In this document: positions 26,401 through 34,733 of the stretch, one piece after another
How the letters are laid out: the number at the start of each line of letters is the position of its first letter
How positions within the stretch are numbered: position 1 is the stretch's first letter
From: Opitutia bacterium
GTDB lineage: Bacteria > Verrucomicrobiota > Verrucomicrobiia > Opitutales > Opitutaceae
NCBI GenBank assembly: GCA_947474365.1
Contig: CANJIU010000001.1
Location: forward strand, 122,262-186,261
Direction of reading: 5' to 3'
Length of the DNA stretch: 64,000 nucleotides
Position numbers and translations under genes: made by a program
The notes under the pieces: model-generated
The model's input: the letters and a program-made list of their open reading frames with translations, nothing else
Databases searched by the model: none
What the model was told of the DNA's origin: nothing

Positions 26401-29282
26401 CCGCGGCGGCGCAGAAGCAGTTTTTTCAAACGCAGCTCGAGGAGTTGGAGGCCTGCATCCGCGAGGTAAAGGGTGGCGGGGGCAGCCGGATCGTGAAGGA
26501 AATCGAGCGGGCCAAGAAGCGGCTCGAATTCAAATTGGAATCGCTCGCGGCCGAGCATCGGAAGGACAACACCCTGACGTTCGAGGAACTGGGCGTCGAC
26601 CGGCTCTTCGTGGACGAGGCGCAGGCATTCAAGAATCTGTTCTACACGACGAAAATGACGCGCGTGGCCGGCTTGCCGCAAACCGCGTCTGAGCGGGCTT
26701 TCGATATGCTCCTCAAAGTGCGGCACGTGCAGAGCGTCAACGGCGGCGGCGGAGTCACCTTCGCGACCGGCACGCCGATCACGAACACGATGGCGGAGAT
26801 GTTCACGATGCAGCGTTATCTTCAGCCGGAGGTGCTGCAAAAGCTAAGGCTGAAGCATTTCGATGCCTGGGCCGCGACGTTTGGCGAGACGGTCACTGCG
26901 ATGGAGCTGGCGCCCGACGGCGCAGGGTATCGCTTGAACACGCGGTTTGCGCGGTTCGTGAATGTGCCGGAGTTGATGCACCTGTTTCGTCAGATGGCGG
27001 ATGTGCAGACAGCGGCGATGCTGAAACTGCCGGTGCCCGCGCTCGATGGTGGCAAGGCGCGGGTCGTGCAGGCGCCGTGCTCGCCGGAGTTGAAGGAGAT
27101 CGTCGCGGCGCTCGCGAAGCGCGCGGAAAAATTGAAGACGGACCACGTGCCTCCGTGGGAGGACAACATGCTCAAAATCACCGGCGAGGGGCGGAAGGCC
27201 GCGCTGGACTTGCGGTTGGTGCGCCCCGGTGCGCCCGACCATGCGGACAGCAAGGTGAACACGGCCGTGCGAGAAATCTTCGCTGTCTGGCAGGAGACGC
27301 GGGCGAAGAAACTTTCGCAGATGGTGTTTTGCGACCTGTCCACGCCGAAGGCGGAGGGACAGGGATTTTCGGTCTATCAGGACGTGAAGTCGAAGCTGGT
27401 GCGCCTCGGCGTCCCGGCCGCGGAAATCGCGTTCATCCAGGACTACGACAGCGACGCGTCGAAGCTGGCGTTGTTTCGGGATGTGCGCGCGGGCAAGGTG
27501 CGCGTGCTCATGGGCTCCACGCAGAAGATGGGCGCGGGCACGAATGCCCAGACGCTCCTCGTCGCCGAGCATCATTTGGATGCGCCGTGGCGACCGGCCG
27601 ACATTGAGCAGCGCGAGGGGCGGATTCTGCGGCAGGGGAACACGAATCCCGTGGTGAAGATCCTGCGCTACGTGACGGAAGGCAGTTTCGACGCCTACAT
27701 GTGGCAGACGTTGGAGACGAAGGCGAAGTTCATCAGCCAGATCATGACCGGCGAATCCACTGCGCGAAGGATCGAGGATTTGGACACGCCCGCGCTGACC
27801 TATGCTGAGGTGAAAGCAATCGCGTCCGGCAATCCGCTCGTGATCGAAAAGGCCAAGGTCGATGCGGAGGTCATGCGCTTGTCGCGCCTGCGCGCCGAGC
27901 ACAACGAGGCGCAGTATACGGCGAGGGCGCGGGTGCGCATGGCGGAACAGGATGCGGCGCGGTTCGAGCGCTGGACCGGGCAGATCAAGCAGGACTTGGC
28001 GACGAGAAAGGACACGCACGGGGAGAGGTTTCAGATGACGGTCAACGGTGAGGTGTTCACCGACCGGCCGAAAGCCGGGGCGGCGCTCATCTACGCGGTG
28101 GAGGATCACAAGCGGGATCATTTGCTGGGCCGGCCGTCGACGGCGGTGCTGGGCGAACTCGCCGGCTTCAAGATCGAGTTTCGATCGACCAATTCCGAAA
28201 AGCTCACACTGCGGGGCGCAATGGAGTATTCCGCGAATGTCACGCCGTCGCCGGTCGGGATCGTGGCGTCGCTGGAACATGCGGTGCGCACGATCGAGGA
28301 GGATTTGGCGCGTTGCACCCAAAGTTTGGAGCGGGCCAAAAAGGAGCGGGTGGAGTTCGGCGTCCTTGCGGAAAAAGTATTCGAGCATGAGGAGCGCTAT
28401 CGGCAGTTGGCGCTGCGGCAGTCGGAGTTGGTGAAGGCGCTCGACATCACGAAGAATCAGGCGTCCGAACGGCTGGCGACCGAATCACAGGAGACCGAAA
28501 CATCGGAAAAGGAGGAGCCGGCCGAAAATGAGGCATCGGAGGAGCGGCCGACGCCGGCGAAGAGATCGCGGGAGACGGCGGCGCAGACTCCACCCATCGC
28601 GGAGGCGGTCGTCGGGCGGCAGAAGGTGACAGCACCCAAGGCCAAGCCTCCGGAATTGCAGAAACCCGGGGAAGTGCTCGGCCCCAACGGGCATCGCGTA
28701 GATGCGAGTGCCGCCAACTGGGATGGCGAGGGATTCTTGCGGGTGAAGATGAAAGGGAAGCCCACGAGCAAGCAGGTCGTGGGAGAGTGGAAAGACTATC
28801 ACAGCATCCCGCAAAAGGCGCGGGATGAGTTTGCCTTTGGCCTGAGCAACGACGGTGTGCCGCTGGTTTTTCATCGCCTGCGCACGATTGACGGTGCGTT
28901 GCGGTTTAATTGGTCACCGGTGGGCGAACATGGCGGAGGCGGAATGGGATTGGATGCGAGCCACCGCGGCAAAGGCATCGGCCGGGAATTCGTCCGCTGG
29001 ATGATGGAGCACGGTCACTGGACGGGGGCGGCGCTGGGATATTCGCCTGCGGGCAAAGCGACGGTGCTGTCGGCGCACCGGGCGATTGTCGCGCAGGCGA
29101 TGGCGGAGAATCGCCCAGTGTCGGCGGCGGCCGTTGATGCCTACAAACTCGCCGTGCCCAAGGGTTATTTGCGCGATGCCGAGGCGTATCGCTTCGTGCG
29201 GGTCAAGGGGCTCGATGCCGGTCCGGAGCCAGCCAATAATGTTACTGCTTCGGTGCCGCGCGTGAAGTTGCGCGTCGCGTAA
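23424..29282 (+). CDS. DarB-like N6-adenine methyltransferase / SNF2 helicase fusion
   Basis: 1,952 residues. A methyltransferase domain has motif I VLEPACGLGHFF at about 231-242 and motif IV as NVPF (usually NPPF/NPPY) at about 298. A superfamily 2 helicase domain has Walker A GGGKT at about 903, DEAQ (usually DEAH) at about 1064, ATGTPITNTMAEMF (motif III), and motifs V-VI GSTQKMGAGTN and QREGRILRQGN at about 1394. A charged linker (about 1680-1750) leads to a C-terminal domain ending near residue 1950. Proteins of this plan occur on plasmids, ICEs and phages; P1 DarB is the best-known relative and protects DNA from type I restriction. Methylation activity is uncertain given the altered NPPF. 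The low-complexity region at about 25-110 overlaps another gene (23482-23739). Confidence 0.85.
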   Translation: MAQKKSSDPRQLDLFGLTLDDHAPRIRPSGESPLAGTLPADVSRTGGDGPIGAGAGGGGGANAERNGNPPAGATDEWVQFGPGAPAGVGTAPGEIPAAAAGSGGLAAARNRNNYRLSDADELGKGGPKQKFRQNVAAIVALRKIEAEGRSATDDEKAILAKYTGWGGLPQVFATPKEAPKWQAEQAELKELLSHDDYTSAQATVLNAHYTSPTVVRAMYAAVTRLGFAHGRVLEPACGLGHFFGLMPEAMAAKSHLTGIEVDGVTARLAQALYPDADIRIKPFEKAVLATNSFDVAISNVPFGDYAPFDSRLNPRKFLIHDYFLVAAAEVVRPGGLIAFITSRGTLDKQYPNLREAVAQKCDLVGAIRLPHTAFKQIANTEVTTDILFLRKRAPGEKKAGVAWRESKPFGEKAIFLNEYFHEKPEMMLGRLERAEHGLYGRDEVRLADDGQDLSAALATAVAALPMGVYQPLSESAQRAVRQSIPAPPGVKPNAYVLTAEGGGTIARREGDELRLLTELPVSLAQRLRRLINVRDAARECLRTQVEDRSDTEIEGARFRLNQDYDYFAGKFGPVSSPANVRAFAGDPDAPLLLSLEIYDQERDTAVKTAIFRERTIQRRQPVQHATGAKEALVVTLSERGRVDLDHIAQLLGRPAEEFLPELTGVLFRNPTTQAWETDDEYLSGNVREKLAVAEAAAIADPRYAINAEALREVQPTDLKASEIDARLGSAWIPAEDIADFAREVLRAPRAGDAQVSHAAELAFWTVEVSHEVKISVANRNEWGTERVPAHELIEQALNLRTPTVFDYDDKGGAQINATATEGAREKQQKLRDRFTEWLWQSDGRRERLVAFYNREFNNVRLRAFNGDHLQLPGASPAIVLRPHQKAGVWRILQTPNTLLAHTVGGGKTFAMAAAAMELKRLGLARKPMFVVPNHMLGQFSSELLLLYPSANVLAAGKDDFASAGRRELMSRIATNNWDAVIVTHSGFERLPISAAAQKQFFQTQLEELEACIREVKGGGGSRIVKEIERAKKRLEFKLESLAAEHRKDNTLTFEELGVDRLFVDEAQAFKNLFYTTKMTRVAGLPQTASERAFDMLLKVRHVQSVNGGGGVTFATGTPITNTMAEMFTMQRYLQPEVLQKLRLKHFDAWAATFGETVTAMELAPDGAGYRLNTRFARFVNVPELMHLFRQMADVQTAAMLKLPVPALDGGKARVVQAPCSPELKEIVAALAKRAEKLKTDHVPPWEDNMLKITGEGRKAALDLRLVRPGAPDHADSKVNTAVREIFAVWQETRAKKLSQMVFCDLSTPKAEGQGFSVYQDVKSKLVRLGVPAAEIAFIQDYDSDASKLALFRDVRAGKVRVLMGSTQKMGAGTNAQTLLVAEHHLDAPWRPADIEQREGRILRQGNTNPVVKILRYVTEGSFDAYMWQTLETKAKFISQIMTGESTARRIEDLDTPALTYAEVKAIASGNPLVIEKAKVDAEVMRLSRLRAEHNEAQYTARARVRMAEQDAARFERWTGQIKQDLATRKDTHGERFQMTVNGEVFTDRPKAGAALIYAVEDHKRDHLLGRPSTAVLGELAGFKIEFRSTNSEKLTLRGAMEYSANVTPSPVGIVASLEHAVRTIEEDLARCTQSLERAKKERVEFGVLAEKVFEHEERYRQLALRQSELVKALDITKNQASERLATESQETETSEKEEPAENEASEERPTPAKRSRETAAQTPPIAEAVVGRQKVTAPKAKPPELQKPGEVLGPNGHRVDASAANWDGEGFLRVKMKGKPTSKQVVGEWKDYHSIPQKARDEFAFGLSNDGVPLVFHRLRTIDGALRFNWSPVGEHGGGGMGLDASHRGKGIGREFVRWMMEHGHWTGAALGYSPAGKATVLSAHRAIVAQAMAENRPVSAAAVDAYKLAVPKGYLRDAEAYRFVRVKGLDAGPEPANNVTASVPRVKLRVA
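23482..23739 (+). CDS. TnpV-like small protein nested in another frame
   Basis: 85 residues, ATG at 23482. The sequence YAHLAKAHWQEHCPRMYREL followed by ATGQLEPALAEAEERTL matches the order of features in TnpV-type proteins (short arm, a tyrosine-rich helix 'YxxLxxxGxLxxxL', then a charged helix). It lies wholly inside the methyltransferase-helicase gene but in a different frame. In that stretch the big protein reads as a Gly/Ala/Pro run while this frame gives a balanced, helical protein, which argues that this frame is or was the one under selection. Function of TnpV is unknown. It may also explain an alternative start for the large protein. Confidence 0.5.
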   Translation: MTTLLGYAHLAKAHWQEHCPRMYRELEATGQLEPALAEAEERTLNEMETLQQELRMNGSSSVQAHQQAWELLREKYLLLPPEAAD

Positions 29283-29400
29283 CGTCGACCGCCTTGAATG
29301 CGTCGTCGGCAGGGCTTCATTGAGAATCGAATTGGCAATCACCGACACGCACGTGCCGGTTCAGCTCATTGCCGGGCGCGCCCATCTCGATGCTTTGCCC

Positions 29401-29541
29401 TCAGCGAACCAGATCGCGCAAACGGGCGAGCACTTCGTCGGTGTAGGTCTCGGTGACCGCCGCGTGCCCTTCGACGATTGAAAAGCGGAGCGCCAGCAGG
29501 CGCCCGCGAATCCGCGCCAGCCATTGAATGAAGTGATTCAT
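29401..29541 (-). CDS. Very small protein, last gene of a leftward operon
   Basis: 46 residues, translated on the minus strand from ATG at 29541 (MNHFIQWLARIRGRLLALRF at its start) to TGA at 29401-29403. It follows the 130-residue gene by 8 bp and has an amphipathic, Arg-rich N-terminal helix and an acidic C-terminal helix. Too short to classify; support comes from spacing, a clean start and normal base composition. Confidence 0.45.
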   Translation of the reverse strand: MNHFIQWLARIRGRLLALRFSIVEGHAAVTETYTDEVLARLRDLVR

Positions 29542-29549
29542 GATGTCGC

Positions 29550-29942
29550 CTACCCGGTAGCCAACTTATCGACGCGACTACGGATGGCTTTGTGCATCGC
29601 GCTCGCGTCTTGCACGATGTGTTGAATGAACTCCTCCTTGAGTTCAGGTCGCACATTGGGCAGCGCTTCCATCCGTTCGATGTAGCGACTGGCCGCGATC
29701 GTTAGATCGAAGCGCATCCGGAACACCGTCTCGTTTCGGCAATTGGTGGTAACAACCCTGATGGTCGCAACGGCCTGCTCGAAGCGAACCTTAACTTCAA
29801 TGACACCCGCCATCGCAAGTTCGACCGAGTGGCGGGTCAGGTGACGGATGACAAGAGAGGCGGCGGTCGCAGAAAGGCCGAGGACCTCGACGGAAGCGGC
29901 CCCATCGCTGGGAACCAGTTGATTGTTTGGTTTTTCGTTCAT
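29550..29942 (-). CDS. Hypothetical protein in a leftward operon
   Basis: 130 residues with no membrane segment. A beta-rich central part (VIEVKVRFEQAVATIRVV) is flanked by helices, including a C-terminal helix with repeated charged residues. I do not recognise the family. It sits between a membrane protein gene (13 bp upstream) and a 46-residue gene (8 bp downstream), so the group is probably one transcript. Confidence 0.6.
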   Translation of the reverse strand: MNEKPNNQLVPSDGAASVEVLGLSATAASLVIRHLTRHSVELAMAGVIEVKVRFEQAVATIRVVTTNCRNETVFRMRFDLTIAASRYIERMEALPNVRPELKEEFIQHIVQDASAMHKAIRSRVDKLATG

Positions 29943-29955
29943 GGGTAGGGGGAGC

Positions 29956-30279
29956 TTAGAGAAAAAAACAGAAGAACGCGCAGGCCATCACCGAGACGAG
30001 CAGAGTGAGTTCCGGCGAAGCGGAGACGGCCGTTGCGCACAACGCTGCCGGAAACGTCGCCAAGGCAGCGATGACTCGAAGTGAATTTCGCTGGTGGCAA
30101 ACAATGGCGCCGACGATCGGTCGCAACAACCGGCTCAGATAGAACATTCGCATCGTTTGAAGGACCGAGAGCCCGCGGGCGCGCCGCCGGTCGCGCAGGG
30201 CTTTAAATCCGCGAACGAGGTCGAAAAACACGACGGCCTCAATCAGCAGAACCAGGGTGAAGATCAGGAATGGGGTCAT
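29956..30279 (-). CDS. Small membrane protein
   Basis: 107 residues with a hydrophobic N-terminal segment (FLIFTLVLLIEAVVFFDLV, about 4-22), a basic middle (RDRRRARG) and two closely spaced hydrophobic stretches at the C-terminus (about 68-107, ending ACAFFCFFL). The ATG lies inside the upstream gene, overlapping it by 41 bp. Probably an inner-membrane protein; family not recognised. Confidence 0.6.
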   Translation of the reverse strand: MTPFLIFTLVLLIEAVVFFDLVRGFKALRDRRRARGLSVLQTMRMFYLSRLLRPIVGAIVCHQRNSLRVIAALATFPAALCATAVSASPELTLLVSVMACAFFCFFL

Positions 30280-30868
30280 GGCCGGAGGTCGCGTTGTCGC
30301 AGGACGACCGATACGCGTTGAGAGCGAAGGCGAAAAAATCGTCCACCATTTCGTGCATCGCCAGTTCCGCGAATTCCGGCTTCAAGCCGGGCTGCCGCGC
30401 CAAGTCGGCTAGCGCAGTGCGACTCTGGGCCGCAACCCTGCTGAGTTCAGCGAGGAGCGCGGGCGGCGGATAATGAGAAACAAATCGTTCCGCGAAAAAT
30501 TCGACGAAACTTGCCAACAACGTCTCAAGGCGGGCCGCCGCTTGTAGGTGGCGTTCGCGCTCCACCGCCGTTGCCCGTTGTGCGTCCGCAAACATTTTGA
30601 ACTCTCTTTCGGCGCGCGCGGCGAGCAACGCGGTGCGGTCCTGATCTTCGAGAAAGAGAAAATCGAAAATCCGGTTGCGCTTTTGTTGTTCGAGCGATCG
30701 CAGAGTCTCGTCGAGTTCGAATTGCGACAGCGCCCCGGTCAGATGCGCGCGAGTGAGCGAAGTAGATGCAGCCGACCACGTCCGGGCCATCGCCAGAATG
30801 TGGCGTTCCTTGGTTGCTGCGCGGGCATTCGCAAAATTGTAGAGTCGTGGAAAGGCGGGAAATTTCAT
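30239..30868 (-). CDS. Hypothetical helical protein, first gene of the leftward operon
   Basis: 209 residues, largely helical and coiled-coil-like between about 45 and 130 (FELDETLRSLEQQKRNRIFD; AAARLETLLASFVEFFAERF). No motif recognised. An internal ATG at 30790 (MARTWSAAS) would give 183 residues and cannot be excluded. With the three genes downstream it forms a leftward operon that diverges from the XRE-cupin gene at 31063. Confidence 0.6.
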   Translation of the reverse strand: MKFPAFPRLYNFANARAATKERHILAMARTWSAASTSLTRAHLTGALSQFELDETLRSLEQQKRNRIFDFLFLEDQDRTALLAARAEREFKMFADAQRATAVERERHLQAAARLETLLASFVEFFAERFVSHYPPPALLAELSRVAAQSRTALADLARQPGLKPEFAELAMHEMVDDFFAFALNAYRSSCDNATSGHDPIPDLHPGSAD

Positions 30869-31062
30869 GGGGAAACCGAAATCCTCAGACGGTTGATTCG
30901 GTGATGGGGCGAATAGGAAATCACTGCTTCCCGTTCAAAGGGTCAAAGGAAGATGCGCCCGCACGTTGGAATTCTCGTGCGCAAAACGAACCTTCAACGC
31001 GTTTTCCAACCGGTTGATGAAATCGTTGACAGTTTGCGGTGTGAGCGATTCCTCAAACGGTT

Positions 31063-31866
31063 ATGGTAAAACGCAGGCGCAAACAATCTTTCCGTCCAGA
31101 CCACAGAAAGTTTCCGTTTTACCTGAAGCAGCGCGCCAACCCTGATGCGCAAAAATGGCTGGGGGAGCGATTGGCGAGCGAGCGAGCAGCAAACGAAAAA
31201 CGCGGAAAGATCGAGATCGCGGAGGTCGCGACAGCCGCGAACACCTCGCCCGAAACAGTGGAACAACTCGAAGCCGGCGTCTTCCACCTGACGCTTGGGG
31301 CCTTCTATGACATCGTAAGGTTGGGCTATGGCGCGGAGCCACTGAAGCTATTCGAAGATCTCTACAATGCGTTCCCGCTGATCTACAATCCCACCAAGAA
31401 ACGCCGGTTCGCGCGGGATTTTCACTACTCGCTCAGTCGGCGCGTCGAGAACAAGCGTAAGGTGATCGCGCCGTTGTTCGTGGGTGGCGACCCGGAAAAT
31501 TATCTGTGGGGTGTTGCGATGCGGCGCCTGAAGAATCAGTCGGTGGTGACCGAGTTTCTCGAGCTCGCGCCGATGAAAAAGCGGAGTAGGAAAGGATTTC
31601 TTCCTCGGCAGGCCCACGGTGGAGCTGAGGTCTTGGTTGTAATTTTCGGCACGGTGACGGTCCAATTCGGCGAAGCCGCCGACGACGACGACGCAGAATC
31701 CCGAACCCTGGCCCAAGGGGATTGCATTCACTTTGTTTCCAGCCGGCATCACTACATCGAGAACGACGAAGCTAATTCTACTGCGCTCCTCTTGGTCGTG
31801 CGCGTTCCGCTATTGGAAGTTTTGTCAGGAACACGCGGGAATTTGAGACCTGCCGAAACTCTTTGA
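31063..31866 (+). CDS. XRE-type HTH regulator with cupin sensor domain
   Basis: 267 residues. The N-terminus is basic; a lambda-repressor-type HTH spans about 40-80 (IEIAEVATAANTSPETVEQL then EAGVFHLTLGAFYDIVRLG). The C-terminal half is a cupin barrel at about 160-255, with FLPRQAHGGAEVLVVIFGTV, LAQGDCIHFVSSRHHYIEND and a final beta strand. XRE-cupin proteins sense small molecules and often control nearby genes. The divergent operon at 30868 is the likely target. The HTH is somewhat divergent from consensus. The start follows TTGACA at 31026-31031 by 31 bp, but no good -10 is visible. Confidence 0.75.
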   Translation: MVKRRRKQSFRPDHRKFPFYLKQRANPDAQKWLGERLASERAANEKRGKIEIAEVATAANTSPETVEQLEAGVFHLTLGAFYDIVRLGYGAEPLKLFEDLYNAFPLIYNPTKKRRFARDFHYSLSRRVENKRKVIAPLFVGGDPENYLWGVAMRRLKNQSVVTEFLELAPMKKRSRKGFLPRQAHGGAEVLVVIFGTVTVQFGEAADDDDAESRTLAQGDCIHFVSSRHHYIENDEANSTALLLVVRVPLLEVLSGTRGNLRPAETL

Positions 31867-32303
31867 TTTCTGATTTCGGCTATTGTCGTTGAATCCGCGG
31901 TTCTACTTCGGAGCTGAGGCGAGCCGAATTGTCCTGCTTCAAGACCCGGCGACGTTGAGGTCGCCCAGCGCCTCATGTTGGCATGAGCTGGCGGAGTGCC
32001 AGCGTCGCCCGACGATGAATCAGCAAGTCTGAGCTATCTAACCGGCGTCTGTGGGCCGCGAACTCCGTGGCTGTAGGAGGCTATGCTGAAGGACGCACGA
32101 GCAGGCGCCGCGGGCACTGGCCTGCTGGTTCGCGCGTTTTCCCGATTTTGCCATGGCCGTCAAGGTGGTGCGCGCTGCGCCGCACACCTTCCCGCCGCGC
32201 TGCGCCGGCGTGACTGGCCATGCCTTCACGGGCCAACGCGCGAGACGCACTCGACAACCGGGCATCTAAGCCCGGCCGGGCGGCGCCACGTGCGCCGGGC
32301 ACG
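31867..32303. other. Non-coding stretch before radC
   Basis: No convincing gene on either strand. It contains GC-rich imperfect palindromes, for example 32162-32190 (AAGGTG at one end, CACCTT at the other) and a GCCCGGCCGGGC block near 32271. These may form hairpins in the radC leader. No promoter consensus is clear. Confidence 0.5.
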
Positions 32304-33050
32304 ATGCAACAATCCTTATTTGATTTCGGAGCAGTAAGCTCCTTGACCGACGACTCGCCGGCAATCGCCTGCGGCGAGCAACCGCAGCAGCGGATGGAAG
32401 CCTTTGGCGTCACCGCGATGAGTGACACGGAGCTGATCGCGATGATGCTGCAGGGCAACGGGGTCGGCGCGAAGGACGCGCTGGCGGTGGCGAGAAGCCT
32501 CGTGGCGGAGGCGGGATCGCTGGCGGCACTCGCCGGATGGCAGCCGGCGGATTTCCGCAAGATGAAGAGCATCGGGCGAATCAAGGGATGCCAGTTGTCC
32601 GCCATCGCGGAAATCGGGCGACGGATGATGCGGGGGACGGGCGGAGCGCTGCCGATCATGAATCGGGCGGAATTGATTGCCGCCCACATGGAGCCGATTG
32701 TCCTCGGGCTCGCCGTGGAGAAATTCTACGTCCTGTGCCTCAATCGGAAGAACCGGCTGATCAAGCTGGTGGAGGCGACTTCGGGGACGGCCACGGCCGC
32801 ACTGGCTCATCCCCGGGAAGTGTTTCGCATCGCAATTCGCGAGGGAGCGACGGCGGTCGTCTGCGTGCACAACCATCCAAGCTCAGGTGACCCCGCTCCG
32901 AGCAACCCCGATGTGGTGGTGACACGTCAACTCCGGGAGGCGGCAAAGGCCGTTGATATTGAATTGATCGACCATGTGATCATCGGTCGGCGCGAGTCCG
33001 ATCCGCTGGGTGTCGGATTCTATAGCTTCCGCAATGCCGGGATGCTCTGA
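32304..33050 (+). CDS. radC: RadC-family JAB/MPN domain protein
   Basis: 248 residues from ATG at 32304 (MQQSLFDFGAV). An N-terminal helix-hairpin-helix-like region (about 25-95) leads to the JAB/MPN metalloprotease-like domain: the glutamate in LAVEKFYVLCLNRKNR and the zinc-binding motif VHNHPSSGDPAPSNPD near 190-205. The HxHPSGxxxPSxxD pattern is the RadC/UPF0758 signature. RadC proteins are very common on mobile elements and in defence regions; despite the old name a direct repair role is not established. The upstream open sequence is not used because ATG 32304 begins the conserved region. Confidence 0.9.
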   Translation: MQQSLFDFGAVSSLTDDSPAIACGEQPQQRMEAFGVTAMSDTELIAMMLQGNGVGAKDALAVARSLVAEAGSLAALAGWQPADFRKMKSIGRIKGCQLSAIAEIGRRMMRGTGGALPIMNRAELIAAHMEPIVLGLAVEKFYVLCLNRKNRLIKLVEATSGTATAALAHPREVFRIAIREGATAVVCVHNHPSSGDPAPSNPDVVVTRQLREAAKAVDIELIDHVIIGRRESDPLGVGFYSFRNAGML

Positions 33051-33462
33051 GCGGAGGAGCATCCTCTTTGCTCACGGGCTTCACTGCTTCCATTCGGATG
33101 TCAGAAATAGACTCCTGAACGCGCTGGACACCGATCATTCACATACTGTGCGCGTTAAGTTCCGATAGTGCACATTCCACCGGCGGAAGGCCTCGTTGGC
33201 ACCCGATTCTTATACGGCTCCACTGCGGTTCACATTACTCTGGAAAAGCAAGGCGGCGACTGTCGGTTTGCGGCGGGGTGTGCGGGGTGGAAAGGCGCGC
33301 GGGAAACTGGGGTCAGCGTGGGTCAGGTTGGCCGGCGGGGGATGTTTCCGCCGCAGACCGCTCTGCCAGCGTGGCCCCTGCGGCGCCGTCAAGGACACTA
33401 CGCCTGCGGCGTTCCTCCTTGACCGCGCCTCCGGGGCGGCGATTCGCCTCGTTGGCGGGAGC
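33051..33462. other. Non-coding stretch holding repeat copy 1
   Basis: 412 bp between radC and a convergent gene. No ORF of quality. It contains the first copy of the 67-bp hairpin repeat at 33371-33437 and is otherwise featureless. Confidence 0.55.
33371..33437. repeat. 67-bp hairpin repeat, copy 1
   Basis: 65 of 67 bases identical to 57622-57688 in the same orientation, with a 54-bp identical core. Within it GTCAAGGA (33388-33395) pairs with TCCTTGAC (33416-33423), extended by GGCGC and GCGCC outside, and a small inner hairpin CGCC-TGC-GGCG. It resembles a REP or other non-autonomous repeat. It marks the left side of the defence cargo. Confidence 0.85.
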
Positions 33463-34014
33463 TCACTTGGGATTTTTTGCGGAGGAGCTTCCGGCTTTTT
33501 GCTCCGCGGCCCAGCGTTCGGCGTAGGCCTGACGGAGTTCCGGCGGATAAGACCGCCGGCGGGGTAGACGCCACTTTTTGGGTGTTCGGCCTTGGCGGTT
33601 GAAGGTCAGTAGTGCGGCGAGGGCGGGATCGTCGGCCGGTTTGCGGATGAAAATCGCGGCTCCGCCCCAGCGGCACAGATCGACGAACCAGACGGACTGG
33701 CCGGCGGATTTCATGCGGTCGAAAAGTTCACCGACGGTGACGCGATCCAGGCCCTTGCCCGGATTGGGCAGGCGATACTCCCGGTGCAGCGCGCCGGCGA
33801 GCGCGGTGCGCAGGTGCGCGCTCTTGAGATCCCACGTCACGAGGGCCAGCCACCGCTCGCCGCTGCCGGCCGGACCCGCGTCGGCGTCCACTTCGAGCAA
33901 AACCTTGGAGCGCGACGCCAGGCCGTTGCGGAAAACTTCGGACCATTCGCAAAGCATCCAGAGGGGACACGTCGCGCTCAGTGGCGCGGGAGGCAGGATC
34001 GGGGCTGCTTTCAT
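33463..34014 (-). CDS. Hypothetical protein
   Basis: 183 residues, mixed alpha and beta, with a strand LLEVDADAGPAGSGERWLAL then a helix, and a basic C-terminus (GRTPKKWRLPRRRSYPPELR). No motif recognised. It is the first cargo gene inside the left 67-bp repeat, read towards it. Confidence 0.6.
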   Translation of the reverse strand: MKAAPILPPAPLSATCPLWMLCEWSEVFRNGLASRSKVLLEVDADAGPAGSGERWLALVTWDLKSAHLRTALAGALHREYRLPNPGKGLDRVTVGELFDRMKSAGQSVWFVDLCRWGGAAIFIRKPADDPALAALLTFNRQGRTPKKWRLPRRRSYPPELRQAYAERWAAEQKAGSSSAKNPK

Positions 34015-34314
34015 GGCCGGGGGACAGCGTGGGGAAATTTCGGCGGGGTGCGACAGCTAAGATACCGCTGCCGATCACGGCCTCGGTCGCGGGAGCGTAG
34101 ACGGGCAATCGGTCGCGGTCGACCGTGTGTCGGAGCTGACATCTGTCTTGGCTGAAGAAAACGGTTGGCCGCGAAGGGCGACAGGCATGGCCAAGAAGGC
34201 TGGTTGGTGAAATATGAGGGGGAAAAAGATCGCGGACGCAGAATGACGAGGTTGTCGCGTCGATGTTCCGGGCCGCTGACCGAAATCAGGGACTGGGCGT
34301 CCTGACTACTGTCT
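34015..34314. other. Non-coding stretch
   Basis: About 300 bp with no gene on either strand, between the leftward hypothetical gene and the small XRE gene. No terminator or promoter is convincing. Confidence 0.4.
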
Positions 34315-34587
34315 GTGTTATTTCGGGGTCAATATTTTTACACTGATGACTTGGATACTACCGAAGCATTCGCTCATGTCCTTCTCCGGTTTCGACAGGA
34401 GAAGGGGCTCACGCACGAAGTGCTGGCGGAGAGGGCGGGGCTGCATCCGACGACGATTTCGCTTTTGGAGCGGGGCAAGCGGCAGCCGAGCCTTGGGACG
34501 ATCTTCTTGATTGCTACCGGGCTGGCGGTGGAGCCGGAGCGGCTGGTGCGTGAGGTGAGAAAACTGCGCCCGAAGCTGCGGACCTAG
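34315..34587 (+). CDS. Small XRE-family transcriptional regulator
   Basis: 90 residues from GTG 34315; a TTG at 34351 would give 78. It is a single HTH of the Cro/C1 type: FRQEKGLTHEVLAERAGLHP then TTISLLERGKRQPSLGTIFL with a following helix. Turn positions fit the standard five-helix domain. Such small regulators control restriction systems, prophages and transfer genes. No partner gene is adjacent, so the target is unknown. Confidence 0.85.
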   Translation: MLFRGQYFYTDDLDTTEAFAHVLLRFRQEKGLTHEVLAERAGLHPTTISLLERGKRQPSLGTIFLIATGLAVEPERLVREVRKLRPKLRT

Positions 34588-34733
34588 GCGAAGGGGGAGA
34601 CCTCCTACGTGTCCCTTAGGAACCGGCTCGCCGGGCCACGGGACCGATTGTCCAATCGGTGTCCGACACACCGTCGGGCGTTTCTGGTTTAGTGACGGCG
34701 GAGCAATTCCGCTCCGAACTAACCAAAACCAAC

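Noticed and set aside
32220..32303. A longer N-terminus for RadC, starting at 32220.
   Set aside because: The extra 28 residues are Arg/Ala/Pro-rich and come from a GC-rich palindromic leader; ATG 32304 starts the conserved part.
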